A program made the position numbers and the translations under genes. The notes beneath the pieces were generated by a model, which was not told the DNA's origin, did not search any database, and saw nothing but the letters and a program-made list of their open reading frames with translations. Source: an uncultured Prevotellaceae bacterium (GTDB taxonomy: Bacteria > Bacteroidota > Bacteroidia > Bacteroidales > Muribaculaceae). Taken from it: 50,894 nucleotides of DNA. Of this stretch, positions 26,589 to 35,892 are shown one piece after another; the stretch's first letter is position 1, and the number at the start of each line of letters is the position of its first letter. The stretch spans positions 1 to 50,894 of the forward strand of contig OMUK01000095.1 of assembly GCA_900314215.1 (NCBI GenBank). Reading direction: 5' to 3'.

Positions 26589-27383
26589 ATGCTTATGCAC
26601 AAGAAATACCATTTTGGCGTGGCGCTGAGTGGCGGCGGCGCAAAAGGGTTTGCTCACATTGGTGTGATGAAAGCGCTCGACGAGTTTGGCCTGGTGCCCG
26701 ATGTGATTGCGGGAGTGAGCGCAGGCGCGGTGATGGCGGCTTTCTACAGCTCGGGCGTTACGCCCGACGACACACTCAAGGCCTTCTCGCAAATCAGAAT
26801 TGGCGACCTCACCTCGTTCAGCGTGCCGAGCAACGGACTCTTGAAGTTTGACGGCTTTGCCAAGTTTCTGAAAAAAAATCTGCCCGTTGAGCGCATCGAG
26901 CAACTTCACATCCCCACGATAATCACAGCAACCAATCTCGACACCTATAAAGAGGACCTCTTCACAAGCGGCCCTCTGGTGAATTGCGTGCTCGCCTCGT
27001 GCAGCCTGCCCGTGGTGTTCAAGCCCACCAAGGTGAATGGGCACACCTATATCGACGGCGGCGTGTTGCACAACCTGCCGGCCTTTGCCTTGCGCGACAA
27101 GTGCGATGTGCTGCTGGGCGTGAACGTGAGCCCGCTCAACACCTCGCCCTTCAAGTCGAGCATCGCCGACATCGCCTACCGCTCCTACCGGCTCATGACC
27201 ACCCACAACTCCAAGCCCGACTTGGAACTGTGCGATGTGGTAATCAATGTGGACTCGATGAAGAAAATCAGCACATTCGACGTCAAGAAGATGGCCGACA
27301 ACGCCAAGGAAGGCTATTTTGCCGCCATGAAGGTGCTCGTGAATTCACCCATTTTGAAACAATTGAGAGATGAACGCAAATAA
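26589..27383 (+). CDS. Patatin-like phospholipase family protein (RssA/YlbK-like)
   Basis: Predicted serine lipase or acyl hydrolase of the patatin fold. 264 residues from the chosen ATG. The oxyanion-hole motif GGGAKGFAHIG is at residues 15-25, the nucleophile elbow GVSAG has Ser44, and the catalytic dyad is completed by Asp156 in YIDGG. There is no signal peptide, so it probably acts in the cytosol on membrane lipids. A second ATG two codons on (26595) is equally possible. An open extension to 26490 is rejected because it would include the preceding terminator and this gene's promoter. Its end overlaps the GH13 gene start by 14 bp, so the two are translationally linked. Confidence 0.88.
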   Translation: MLMHKKYHFGVALSGGGAKGFAHIGVMKALDEFGLVPDVIAGVSAGAVMAAFYSSGVTPDDTLKAFSQIRIGDLTSFSVPSNGLLKFDGFAKFLKKNLPVERIEQLHIPTIITATNLDTYKEDLFTSGPLVNCVLASCSLPVVFKPTKVNGHTYIDGGVLHNLPAFALRDKCDVLLGVNVSPLNTSPFKSSIADIAYRSYRLMTTHNSKPDLELCDVVINVDSMKKISTFDVKKMADNAKEGYFAAMKVLVNSPILKQLRDERK

Positions 27384-29070
27384 AATCATCATTTACCAGC
27401 TGCTGCCCCGCCTCTTCACCAACACATGCGAGCACAACATCTACAATGGCACCATCGAGCAAAATGGCGTGGGAAAACTCAACGACATCGATGCCCGAGT
27501 GCTGAAATCGATTCACGACCTGGGCGTGACCCATGTGTGGTATACCGGCGTCATTGAGCATGCCACCAAGACCGACTACAGTGCCTATGGCATAAAGTCG
27601 AGCAACCCGCATGTGGTGAAAGGCAATGCTGGTTCGCCTTATGCCATCAGGGACTACTACGACGTAGACCCCGACCTGGCCGAGAGCGTGCCCAACCGGT
27701 TGGCCGAGTACAAGCAGTTGATAGCCCGCACCCACGAGGCTGGGATGAAGGTGATCATGGACTTTGTGCCCAACCACGTGGCACGCGAGTACCACAGCGA
27801 CGCCGCCCCGGCTGGCGTGAAAGACCTGGGCGAGGGCGACAACACTGGCATGTTTTTCTCCCCCGGCAACAATTTCTACTACATCACTGGGCAGGAGTTT
27901 GCGCCCCACATCGACCTGGGACAAGGAGCTGGCGCCTATCACGAGTTTCCGGCCAAAGCCACTGGCAACGATTGCTACAGCGCCTCGCCTGGCGTGAACG
28001 ACTGGTATGAGACAGCCAAGCTGAACTATGGCGTAGACCCATGGAACGGCAGCAAGCATTTCGACCCCATTCCCAGCACCTGGCACAAGATGCTCGACAT
28101 ACTCAAGTACTGGGCCGGCATGGGAGTCGACGGCTATAGATGCGACATGGCCCACATGGTGCCGGTAGAGTTCTGGCGCTGGGCAATAGCGCAAGTCAAG
28201 GCATTGCACCCCGGCATCATCTTTATTGCCGAGATATATAATGTGGGCTTGTATCACAGCTATCTAGGCGATGGCGGATTTGACTACCTCTATGATAAAG
28301 TGACGCTCTACGACACGCTGTGCAACATACTGCAATCCAAGCAGATGGCAAGCGACATCACGGGATGCTGGCAGACGGTCGACGACATCAAGGACCACAT
28401 GCTCAACTTCCTGGAAAATCACGACGAGCAGCGCATAGCCAGCTATCAGAAAGCAGGCGATGCCAGCCATGTACTGCCTGCTCTGGTGGTATCGGCCACA
28501 TTGACCACTTGCCCCTTCATGCTCTATGCCGGGCAGGAGCTGGGTGAGAAAGGCATGGGCGCCCAGGGCTATAGCGGCGACGACGGCCGCACCTCGATAT
28601 TCGACTATTGCAGTGTGCCCACACTGCGGCGCTGGTACAATGGCGGCAAGTGCAACTTGAGCCGGCTGTCGCCTGCCGAGAGGCAACTGCGCCACACCTA
28701 TCAGCAAGTGCTCAAAATCGCCACAAGCGAGAAAGCTATCGCAATGGGTGAGCTCTTCGACCTGATGTATGTGAACATGGGCAACCTCGATCCGGGCAAG
28801 CACTATGTGTACTTGCGCCACTACAATGCCGAGACACTCGTGGTGGCAGTGAACTTTGGCGGCAACGCAGCCCATATCGACATCGACCTGCCCGAGCACG
28901 CCTTCGACTACTTGCACCTCGCGAGCGGCACCTACAAGATGAAGGAGCTGCTCACCAAGCAAGAGCGGGAGGCCAAGATAGCGAGCGAGAGCAAGTTGCA
29001 CCTCGACATCGAGCCACATGGGGCCGTGATATGGAAGTTCAAAGCAAGCAGGGAGAAAAATGAATTGTAA
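27370..29070 (+). CDS. Alpha-amylase family glycoside hydrolase (GH13)
   Basis: Predicted alpha-glucan-active hydrolase or transferase. 566 residues, no signal peptide, so cytosolic. All GH13 catalytic residues are present: nucleophile Asp259 in GYRCDMAHM, acid/base Glu288 in FIAEIYN and the transition-state Asp352 in ENHDEQRIAS. The first conserved region is DFVPNHV. The C-terminal ~100 residues form the usual small beta domain. It starts inside the patatin-like gene (14-bp overlap). The glucanotransferase gene at 16.3 kb may act on the same substrates. The exact subfamily and substrate cannot be read from sequence by eye. Confidence 0.9.
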   Translation: MNANKIIIYQLLPRLFTNTCEHNIYNGTIEQNGVGKLNDIDARVLKSIHDLGVTHVWYTGVIEHATKTDYSAYGIKSSNPHVVKGNAGSPYAIRDYYDVDPDLAESVPNRLAEYKQLIARTHEAGMKVIMDFVPNHVAREYHSDAAPAGVKDLGEGDNTGMFFSPGNNFYYITGQEFAPHIDLGQGAGAYHEFPAKATGNDCYSASPGVNDWYETAKLNYGVDPWNGSKHFDPIPSTWHKMLDILKYWAGMGVDGYRCDMAHMVPVEFWRWAIAQVKALHPGIIFIAEIYNVGLYHSYLGDGGFDYLYDKVTLYDTLCNILQSKQMASDITGCWQTVDDIKDHMLNFLENHDEQRIASYQKAGDASHVLPALVVSATLTTCPFMLYAGQELGEKGMGAQGYSGDDGRTSIFDYCSVPTLRRWYNGGKCNLSRLSPAERQLRHTYQQVLKIATSEKAIAMGELFDLMYVNMGNLDPGKHYVYLRHYNAETLVVAVNFGGNAAHIDIDLPEHAFDYLHLASGTYKMKELLTKQEREAKIASESKLHLDIEPHGAVIWKFKASREKNEL

Positions 29071-29087
29071 AAATATTTTACAATTAG

Positions 29088-29120
29088 TTTGGCTCAAGTC
29101 GGTTTTAAGTAGTAAATTTG
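29088..29120 (+). promoter_or_regulatory. Promoter of prs
   Basis: TTTG at 29088-29091, a 21-bp spacer and TAAATTTG at 29113-29120; the leader is about 25 nt. One of the best promoter matches in the window. Confidence 0.7.
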
Positions 29121-29151
29121 TAAAGTTTTTATTAACGCTTCAATAAATACA

Positions 29152-30096
29152 ATGAGTAATTCAACGCAACCTTTCAAAATCTTTTCAGGCACTAAGTCGC
29201 GCTATCTCGCTACCGAGATGTGCCAGCATCTAGGCATCGAGTTAGGAAAGATGAACATTCAGTATTTCTCTGATGGTGAATTTGAGGTCTCCTTTGAGGA
29301 GTCGATACGTGGCAACGAGGTATACATCGTGCAGTCCACATTCCCCAACAGCGACAACTTGATGGAGCTCTTGCTCATGATTGATGCCGCCAAGCGTGCA
29401 TCGGCCAAAACTGTGATTGCCGTGGTGCCCTACTTCGGGTGGGCGCGCCAGGACCGCAAGGACAAGCCACGCGTGTCGATAGGCGCCAAGCTTGTGGCCG
29501 ACTTGCTGAGCACTGCCGGCATCGACCGGTTGATTACGATGGACCTGCATGCCGACCAGATACAAGGCTTCTTCAATGTCCCTGTCGACCACCTGTATGC
29601 CTCATCGGTGCTCATGCCCTATGTGCAATCACTGCACCTGAAGGATTTGGTCATTGCCTCGCCCGACGTGGGCGGCGCCAAGCGAGCCAACAACTACGCC
29701 AAGTATTTCGACTGCCCGCTGGTGCTGTGCCACAAGCAGCGCGCCAAGGCCAATGTGGTGGCCAAGATGACCATCATCGGCAATGTGGAAGACAAGGATG
29801 TGGTGCTCGTCGACGACATGATCGACACGGCTGGCACAATATGCAAGGCCGCCCAGCTCATGAAGGACGCTGGCGCCCGCTCGGTGAGAGCACTTGCCTC
29901 TCACGCCGTCATGAGCGGCCCCGCCGCCGAGCGCGTGATGGAGAGTCCTCTTGAAGAGGTGATCTTCAGCAATTCAATCCCATTCGACACCACCAAGTGC
30001 CCCAAGGTGAAAGTGCTGAGCATTGCCAACCTCTTTGCCGACACAATACAGCGTGTGCACGACAACAAGTCGATAAGCTCGCAATACTTGATTTAG
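29152..30096 (+). CDS. prs: Ribose-phosphate pyrophosphokinase
   Basis: Makes PRPP from ribose 5-phosphate and ATP for nucleotide, histidine and NAD synthesis. 314 residues, the standard bacterial length. Visible motifs are the N-terminal FKIFSGTKSRYLA, the ATP-binding region FGWARQDRKDKPR, the MDLHADQIQGFF segment and the PRPP loop VVLVDDMIDTAGT. It is monocistronic, with its own strong promoter and terminator, as expected for a highly expressed housekeeping gene. Confidence 0.97.
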   Translation: MSNSTQPFKIFSGTKSRYLATEMCQHLGIELGKMNIQYFSDGEFEVSFEESIRGNEVYIVQSTFPNSDNLMELLLMIDAAKRASAKTVIAVVPYFGWARQDRKDKPRVSIGAKLVADLLSTAGIDRLITMDLHADQIQGFFNVPVDHLYASSVLMPYVQSLHLKDLVIASPDVGGAKRANNYAKYFDCPLVLCHKQRAKANVVAKMTIIGNVEDKDVVLVDDMIDTAGTICKAAQLMKDAGARSVRALASHAVMSGPAAERVMESPLEEVIFSNSIPFDTTKCPKVKVLSIANLFADTIQRVHDNKSISSQYLI

Positions 30097-30141
30097 TCAC
30101 TTGCACCCAAAAAGGGTGCACCTATCTTATATACGTCACAT

Positions 30142-30178
30142 GGCCTCGACACGCAATTGCTATCGAGGCCTTTTTGTT
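30142..30178 (+). terminator. Terminator of prs
   Basis: Perfect 8-bp stem GGCCTCGA (30142-30149) with TCGAGGCC (30163-30170), then TTTTTGTTG. Confidence 0.85.
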
Positions 30179-30230
30179 GTGGAGAGCCCAATTAAAAGTT
30201 GTGAAAATATTATTAAAACGATTAATTTTC

Positions 30231-30262
30231 GTTGCACGAGAATATTTTTATCTTTAATTTTA
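30231..30262 (+). promoter_or_regulatory. Probable promoter of the propeller/amidase pair
   Basis: GTTG at 30231-30234, a 20-bp spacer and TAATTTTA at 30255-30262; each box has one mismatch. It leaves a leader of about 85 nt. Confidence 0.4.
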
Positions 30263-30353
30263 CGAAGCAAAATAAAGCGTTTTAAGGAAAAGGCTTTTAC
30301 ATTATATACAACCTTTTAATTTACATTTTTATTAACTTAAACAGATGCTTTTT

Positions 30354-31262
30354 ATGAAAAATGTTTTCTTAACATTGGCATTGTGTGCATCGTTTAGCTG
30401 CATGGCGCAGGTATTCACCGTTGGCTCGATCGAGAAAGTCAACATTCCCGTGAATGCCAACGCCAAGGTTGCTGCCATCAGTCCGCAGGGCGACTACCTG
30501 CTGCTGACCGACGCCAGCAACCAGGGCTTGGCTAAATATGACCTGCGCACAAGCACGACTACCACTCTGAGCACTGCTCCGAGTGCGGGTTATGACGTGA
30601 AAATCTCGCAAGACGGCCAGACGGTTGTCTACCGCGAGGCATCGTTCGACAAGAACCACCTTCGTCACGTGGCTCTGCAGTCGAAGAATCTGACTTCGGG
30701 CGCAAGCCAGCAGCTTGTGGCTCCCACCCGCGACCTGCAGGGCGTGGCTGTGGAAGGCGCTACTGCCGCCTATGTGAACAAGGGCAAGATGAAAGCCAAG
30801 GCTCTTGGCACCGCCAAGGCAGCCGTGCCGGCTCCAGTGCTCTCGATCAACAACCGCCAGCTCATGATCACCCGCGACGGCAAGACCACTGTGTTCTCGC
30901 CTAACGGCACCGACCAGAGCTACATCTGGGAGTCGGTTTCGCCCGACGGCACCAAGGCCCTCTACTTTGTGATGGGCCACGGTACCTATGTGTGCAACAT
31001 CGACGGAACCGGTGTGAAGAAAATTGGCAACATGCGTGCTCCCAAGTGGTGGGACAACAACACCATCGTGGGCATGATGGACTATGACGACGGCGAGGCT
31101 GTGTATGCCTCTACCATCGTAGCTGCCGACCTCAATGGCAACAACCAGACCCTGACCGACGGCTCGCAGATTGCCATGTATCCCGAGGTATCGCCCGCAT
31201 CGGGCAAGATTGTGTTCTCGACCCCTGCCGGCGAGGCTTATATTATCAACGTTACTAAATGA
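30354..31262 (+). CDS. Secreted WD40/TolB-like beta-propeller protein, unknown function
   Basis: A 302-residue exported protein. The signal peptide is MKNVFLTLALCASFSCMAQ, with probable cleavage after CMA. The rest consists of repeated four-strand units with the TolB/PD40 flavour, for example AAISPQGDYLLLTDA, YDVKISQDGQTVVYR, ESVSPDGTKALYFVM and PEVSPASGKIVFST, which suggests a propeller of five or six blades. There are no catalytic residues that I can name. An ATG three codons upstream is also possible. Its stop overlaps an ATG of the amidase frame (ATGA), so the two are probably translationally coupled and work on the same substrate in the cell envelope. Confidence 0.75.
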   Translation: MKNVFLTLALCASFSCMAQVFTVGSIEKVNIPVNANAKVAAISPQGDYLLLTDASNQGLAKYDLRTSTTTTLSTAPSAGYDVKISQDGQTVVYREASFDKNHLRHVALQSKNLTSGASQQLVAPTRDLQGVAVEGATAAYVNKGKMKAKALGTAKAAVPAPVLSINNRQLMITRDGKTTVFSPNGTDQSYIWESVSPDGTKALYFVMGHGTYVCNIDGTGVKKIGNMRAPKWWDNNTIVGMMDYDDGEAVYASTIVAADLNGNNQTLTDGSQIAMYPEVSPASGKIVFSTPAGEAYIINVTK

Positions 31263-31270
31263 TTACAGCT

Positions 31271-34200
31271 ATGAAGAAATTTATCTTACTTATCGCAGCT
31301 GCAATCATCGCAGCTGGAGCAGTGCAGGCTAAGACAGCCGACGAACTGCGCATCTACCTGAATCCAGGTCACGGCAGCTGGGGCCCCAACGACCGCCCAA
31401 TGGCTACCATCCCCTATCCCAACCTGCCCGAGACGGGAATGCCCGACACCTGCGGCTTCTATGAGTCGAACACCAACTTGTGGAAAATCCTGCGCATGGG
31501 TGCTGCCCTCGAGAACATGGGCGTGAAGCACGAGAACATCATGTACTCGCGTGTGAAGAATGGCCCGTACCCATATACTAAGGACAACTACGATCCCGAC
31601 GAGATCTACAACCGTCCACTCTCGGCAATATGCCGCGAAGTTGATGCCAACAACATGGATATCTTCGTTTCGATCCACTCCAACGCCGCCAGCGAGGGCA
31701 GCACCACCAACTACCCGCTCTTCCTGTATCGCGGTAGCGATGGCGAGGGTGGCGACTCGGTGGCAGGAAGCCGCAACATGTGCTTGAGCACCTGGGGACC
31801 TCACTATATGGACGAGCTTGACCCGCAGAGCTATTACAGCCGTACAAGCACCAACGTGCGCGGCGATATCTCGTTCTACGGCAGCTCCTACACGACTACC
31901 ACCAGCAAAGGCACCTTCCGCGGCTACCTGGGCGTGCTGCGTCATGGCACTCCCGGCTTCTTGATGGAAGGCTATTTCCACACCTATCAGCCTGCACGCC
32001 ATCGTGCCCTCAACAAGGACTATTGCGGACAAGAAGGCATACGCACCGCCCGCGGCCTTGCTGCCTACTTCGGCCTCAAGGGCGAGTCGACTGGCTACAT
32101 CATGGGTACTGTGAAAGACCTGCACGAGAAAATCGTGAACAGCCTCTTCCACTATGCTCCCAACACCAACGACCAGTGGCTGCCCCTGAACGGTGCCACA
32201 GTGACCCTGTATAAGAACAACAACGCTGTGCAGACCTACAATGTAGACACCCTGTACAACGGCATCTTCGTCTTTGAGAACCTTGAGCCCGGCACCTACA
32301 CCCTGCGTGCAACCGCTCCTGGCTACAAGCCTCAAGGCACCTATACCGAGTCGACCGTGAGTGACGAGTATAAGAACCTGGTGACCACCAGTCTGGGCGA
32401 CTACACCGTGACTGCCAACGCCACCACCTATGCCAAGCTGTATCTCGAGTCGGAGTCGTATGTGCCTCCCACAATCACCTATGTGAACTATCCCGACCCA
32501 GCACAGCCTACTTATCTGAAACTGCCCGAGAGCTTCAAGTTTGGCGAGGGCAAGAGCAGCAACCTGGCAATGGCCGGTACTGTGAAGCGCGCTATCGTGC
32601 GCGGCGACTCTACCGTAGTGCTCACTGCCGAGGGCAACACTCCTCACCTCTACCTGATCAACAACACCACCAAGAGCGTGGTTAAGGAGCTCAGCACCGA
32701 GGGTATCGTGGCTGTCGACACTGCCAATGCAGGCGACTACAGCGCACTCAACGACATCGCCTTCACCGCCGACGGCCAGCTCGTGGGCGTGAACAGCATG
32801 CTTTGCCAATACAGCGCCGGCCAAGTCGACGCTGGCTACCAGCGCGGCACCATTCGTTTCTACAAGTGGGCTTCGCTTGACTCAGTACCTACACTGTGGC
32901 TCACCTCGCAGAGCTCGGCCAATTTCTATCGTGCCATCATGGGTCGCGGCCTGGCCGTGAGCGGCACTGCCAACGAGTGCAAGATCATCACCACTGGTAC
33001 TACCACTGGCACTTCTACGGGCAGCCGCATGCTCGTGATCTCGGCAACCGACAATACGATCACTAGCACAGTATTCACCGAGAATACCATCACCAATGGC
33101 AACTTCAGCACCATCAAGAATGGTGTGAACAAGCAACTGGTGGTTTCGCCTTACAGCGACGACAACTTTGTGATCGACGGCGAAAACTGCCTGCCACAGG
33201 AGTTCACTCCTGCTGCAGCCAACAACACCAACAGCACCATCAACTCGATTCTCAACGACTCGACCGTGGGCAACGCTGCCACTGGCATCCAATTCTTCAA
33301 GTATGCTAAGCACGCTCTCATGGTGACTCCAGCCGTTGACGGCAACAATGTGCTCGGCTTGAAGCTCTACAGCGTGGACGGCGGTCTCGACCAGGCCAAG
33401 CTGCTTGGCACCACCAGCATTGCTGCAAGCAGTGGCGCAAGCAGCGCAGCACGCAAGGCTGCAGCTACACTGCCAGTTGTGGCTTCGGGCGCAACTGTGA
33501 AGGGCGAGGACATCAACCTCTACCTCTTTGTCGACACCACCATGTACTCGTTCTCGACCAGCGACGTCGAGCAGCCACTCGTGAAGGGCGTGTTTGCCTA
33601 CGCACTCTCGTCGACCGAGAATAGCGACAGCTATACCCTCACTTATAGCCTGACCGACGCTTCGAGCAACGTGAACGTAGTGCTCACTCCTGCCGAGGGC
33701 GATGCTATCACCATCCCGATGGGCAGCCAAGAAAAGGGCACCTACACCACTACGGTTGAGAAATCGCAACTCACTCCTAATGTGAAATACAACTGGAACG
33801 TTGAGGTGCAAAATGCAGCTGTGCCCACAGTGAAGACCTTCTTCACCACGACCAGCAACAGCGGCCGCGGCGTGGCTATCGACCTCAATCCCGAGAGCTC
33901 GCGCTTTGGCGACATCTACTACAGCGATCCTTACGGCACGACCAAGGGCATGTACTTCTACAATCCCGATGGAAGTGCAATGAGCACGACGCCTTACATC
34001 ACCAGCGGATGGGTAAGCAACACTGCATCTCCATTCCGTCTGGCTGTTGATCCTGTGAACGGCTACGTTTACTCGGCCGACTGGAGCGATGCTCATGCAG
34101 GTCTGTGGGGCTTCAACCCTGCTGCTCCTGAGAATGGTCTTTTCAACTTCTTCCAAGGCACAACCGAATCGACGGGCCGCATCGTGAACGGCGACGTCAC

Positions 34201-35014
34201 GGTGGGTGGCGGCACAACGGGTGCTTACTTCTTCGGCACTGGCGACAACACCAAGCTGGTGACCTTCGTCGAGGACTACCCGACTGGCAACAATGGCCAG
34301 ACCCTGTGTCTCTACAACGTGGGCACCGACACTACTTGGAATGCAGCTCCTAGCAAGACCTTCCCAACCGTTTCGGCTCTCATGATCAACACCAACGTCA
34401 ACATCTATGCCGACACGCTCGGTATGTGGGTTGCCCAGGTGCGTGGCGCCGGCAACAATGGCGTGAACGTTCCATCGTTTGTCTACGCCGACTACGACGA
34501 CAATGTGCTCTTCAACAGCGGCAATCTTGATGGCGAAATCCAAGACGGCAGCTGGGGCGCAGCCATCGTGATGAGCCCCGACCGCTCGAAGCTGGCAGTG
34601 TGCACCGCCAAGCCAAACATCAACGTGTACAACATCACTTGGACTGGCAACACTCCTGCCCTCACGCTCGACTACACAATCACTTATCCTACCGACAGCC
34701 GCGGCCAGAACATCCTGAACCAAATGGCATTTGACTACGCCGGCAACCTCTATGTTGCCAACCGCTATCAAAGCTATGGCTTCACCATGCCTAAGGATGC
34801 TCAGGTTGTGACCACTCCGGCCGCTCAGCGCTACTATCTCTACACCACCGTTGAGACTGGCGTTGACAACGTGACTGCCGCCAAGACTGTGAAGAGTGTG
34901 CAATATGTGAATGCTGCCGGCATGACGAGCAGCACGCCATTCGACGGCATCAACATCGTGGTGACCAACTACACCGATGGCACCAAGAGCGTCGTTAAGA
35001 AAGTAATGAAATAA
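31271..35014 (+). CDS. Large secreted N-acetylmuramoyl-L-alanine amidase with propeller and sorting-like tail
   Basis: Predicted zinc amidase cleaving the peptide stem from peptidoglycan. 1,247 residues. Signal peptide residues 1-20 (AVQA end). The Amidase_3 domain covers about 25-265; its zinc ligands and catalytic residues are His34 (NPGHGSWG), Glu65, His136 (SIHSN) and Glu233 (FLMEGYF). A carboxypeptidase-regulatory-like beta domain follows at about 265-385 (NGATVTLYKN, GIFVFENLEPGTYTLRA). Then come ~750 residues of repeated beta strands resembling NHL/propeller blades. The last ~45 residues (VNAAGMTSSTPFDGINIVV) resemble the C-terminal sorting domains of Bacteroidota. An ATG 12 bp upstream, overlapping the previous stop, is an alternative start. 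Confidence 0.85.
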   Translation: MKKFILLIAAAIIAAGAVQAKTADELRIYLNPGHGSWGPNDRPMATIPYPNLPETGMPDTCGFYESNTNLWKILRMGAALENMGVKHENIMYSRVKNGPYPYTKDNYDPDEIYNRPLSAICREVDANNMDIFVSIHSNAASEGSTTNYPLFLYRGSDGEGGDSVAGSRNMCLSTWGPHYMDELDPQSYYSRTSTNVRGDISFYGSSYTTTTSKGTFRGYLGVLRHGTPGFLMEGYFHTYQPARHRALNKDYCGQEGIRTARGLAAYFGLKGESTGYIMGTVKDLHEKIVNSLFHYAPNTNDQWLPLNGATVTLYKNNNAVQTYNVDTLYNGIFVFENLEPGTYTLRATAPGYKPQGTYTESTVSDEYKNLVTTSLGDYTVTANATTYAKLYLESESYVPPTITYVNYPDPAQPTYLKLPESFKFGEGKSSNLAMAGTVKRAIVRGDSTVVLTAEGNTPHLYLINNTTKSVVKELSTEGIVAVDTANAGDYSALNDIAFTADGQLVGVNSMLCQYSAGQVDAGYQRGTIRFYKWASLDSVPTLWLTSQSSANFYRAIMGRGLAVSGTANECKIITTGTTTGTSTGSRMLVISATDNTITSTVFTENTITNGNFSTIKNGVNKQLVVSPYSDDNFVIDGENCLPQEFTPAAANNTNSTINSILNDSTVGNAATGIQFFKYAKHALMVTPAVDGNNVLGLKLYSVDGGLDQAKLLGTTSIAASSGASSAARKAAATLPVVASGATVKGEDINLYLFVDTTMYSFSTSDVEQPLVKGVFAYALSSTENSDSYTLTYSLTDASSNVNVVLTPAEGDAITIPMGSQEKGTYTTTVEKSQLTPNVKYNWNVEVQNAAVPTVKTFFTTTSNSGRGVAIDLNPESSRFGDIYYSDPYGTTKGMYFYNPDGSAMSTTPYITSGWVSNTASPFRLAVDPVNGYVYSADWSDAHAGLWGFNPAAPENGLFNFFQGTTESTGRIVNGDVTVGGGTTGAYFFGTGDNTKLVTFVEDYPTGNNGQTLCLYNVGTDTTWNAAPSKTFPTVSALMINTNVNIYADTLGMWVAQVRGAGNNGVNVPSFVYADYDDNVLFNSGNLDGEIQDGSWGAAIVMSPDRSKLAVCTAKPNINVYNITWTGNTPALTLDYTITYPTDSRGQNILNQMAFDYAGNLYVANRYQSYGFTMPKDAQVVTTPAAQRYYLYTTVETGVDNVTAAKTVKSVQYVNAAGMTSSTPFDGINIVVTNYTDGTKSVVKKVMK

Positions 35015-35043
35015 TCAAGATAGTTGATTAACACCCCCTATTT

Positions 35044-35085
35044 AGGGTCGTGGCTCAGCAACTGGGCCGCGACCCTATTTTTTTT
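35044..35085 (+). terminator. Terminator of the propeller/amidase pair
   Basis: Eleven-pair stem (35044-35054 with 35066-35076, one G-U), then eight T. Very strong. Confidence 0.88.
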
Positions 35086-35122
35086 GAGCCGTTTTACCAG
35101 CTGAAAATCAGAATAATAACAT

Positions 35123-35158
35123 TATATTTGCTGAAATCTAAATAATTAGCTATATTTG
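35123..35158 (+). promoter_or_regulatory. Promoter of the Crp/Fnr gene, with a nested second -7 box
   Basis: TATATTTG occurs twice, at 35123-35130 and 35151-35158. The TTTG of the first lies exactly 20 bp before the second, so it can serve as the -33 box of the downstream promoter while being itself the -7 box of a weaker one. Confidence 0.7.
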
Positions 35159-35188
35159 CATGTTTTATAGCAATGTTGTACAACACTA

Positions 35189-35890
35189 ATGATTAAAAAG
35201 AGTACAATTGAAAAAATCGTAAATGAAGACTTGGCTGCGATATGGACGATACTCACGCCCGAGGAAAAGCATATTGTGGCCAACAACTTCAACGTTCACA
35301 CGTTCAATAAGAACCAGATCATATATGCCGAAAAAGACAACCCGGTGTATCTGTTTTGCCTGCTCAAGGGCAAGGTGAAACTGTTTAAGGACGGCATAGG
35401 CGGCCGCCAGCAGATATTGCGCCTGTACCGCCCCATTCAGTACTTCGGCTACCGCGCCTCGTTTGCCGAGGAGCCCTATGTGTCGAGTGCGGCAGCATTT
35501 GAGCCGTCGACGGTGGGCACCATACCCATGCAGGTGGTGAAAGAGATTATCAACGAGAACACGCAGCTGGCTTGGTTTTTCATCCATGAGCTCTCGAAGC
35601 ACCTGGGAGGATCGGACACCCGCATCGTGAACCTCACGCAGAAGCACATCAACGGCCGCCTGGCCGAAGCCCTCACCGTGCTCATCGACAACTACGGCTA
35701 CGAGGACGACGGCCGCACGCTCAAGATATACATGGCCCGCGAGGACCTGGCCAACTTGTCGAACATGACCACGAGCAACGCCATACGCACGCTCTCGACA
35801 TTTGCCCAAAAGCGCATCATCACGGTCGACGGGCGCCGCATCAAAATCATTAACGAGCCAGAATTACGGCAAATCAGCAAGTTCGGTTAA
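35189..35890 (+). CDS. Crp/Fnr-family transcriptional regulator
   Basis: A 233-residue DNA-binding regulator. The N-terminal ~120 residues form a cyclic-nucleotide-binding-type beta roll (FNKNQIIYAEKDNPVYLFCLLKGKVKLFK, then QILRLYRPIQYFGYRASF), a long dimerisation helix follows, and a C-terminal winged helix has the recognition region MAREDLANLSNMTTSNAIRTLSTFAQKRII. The FNR-type N-terminal cysteines are absent, so it is unlikely to be an iron-sulfur oxygen sensor; the ligand is unknown. It is 2 bp from the DUF4924 gene, so it heads the run of four genes to prfC. It has a strong promoter; autoregulation cannot be judged. Confidence 0.9.
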   Translation: MIKKSTIEKIVNEDLAAIWTILTPEEKHIVANNFNVHTFNKNQIIYAEKDNPVYLFCLLKGKVKLFKDGIGGRQQILRLYRPIQYFGYRASFAEEPYVSSAAAFEPSTVGTIPMQVVKEIINENTQLAWFFIHELSKHLGGSDTRIVNLTQKHINGRLAEALTVLIDNYGYEDDGRTLKIYMAREDLANLSNMTTSNAIRTLSTFAQKRIITVDGRRIKIINEPELRQISKFG

Positions 35891-35892
35891 TC

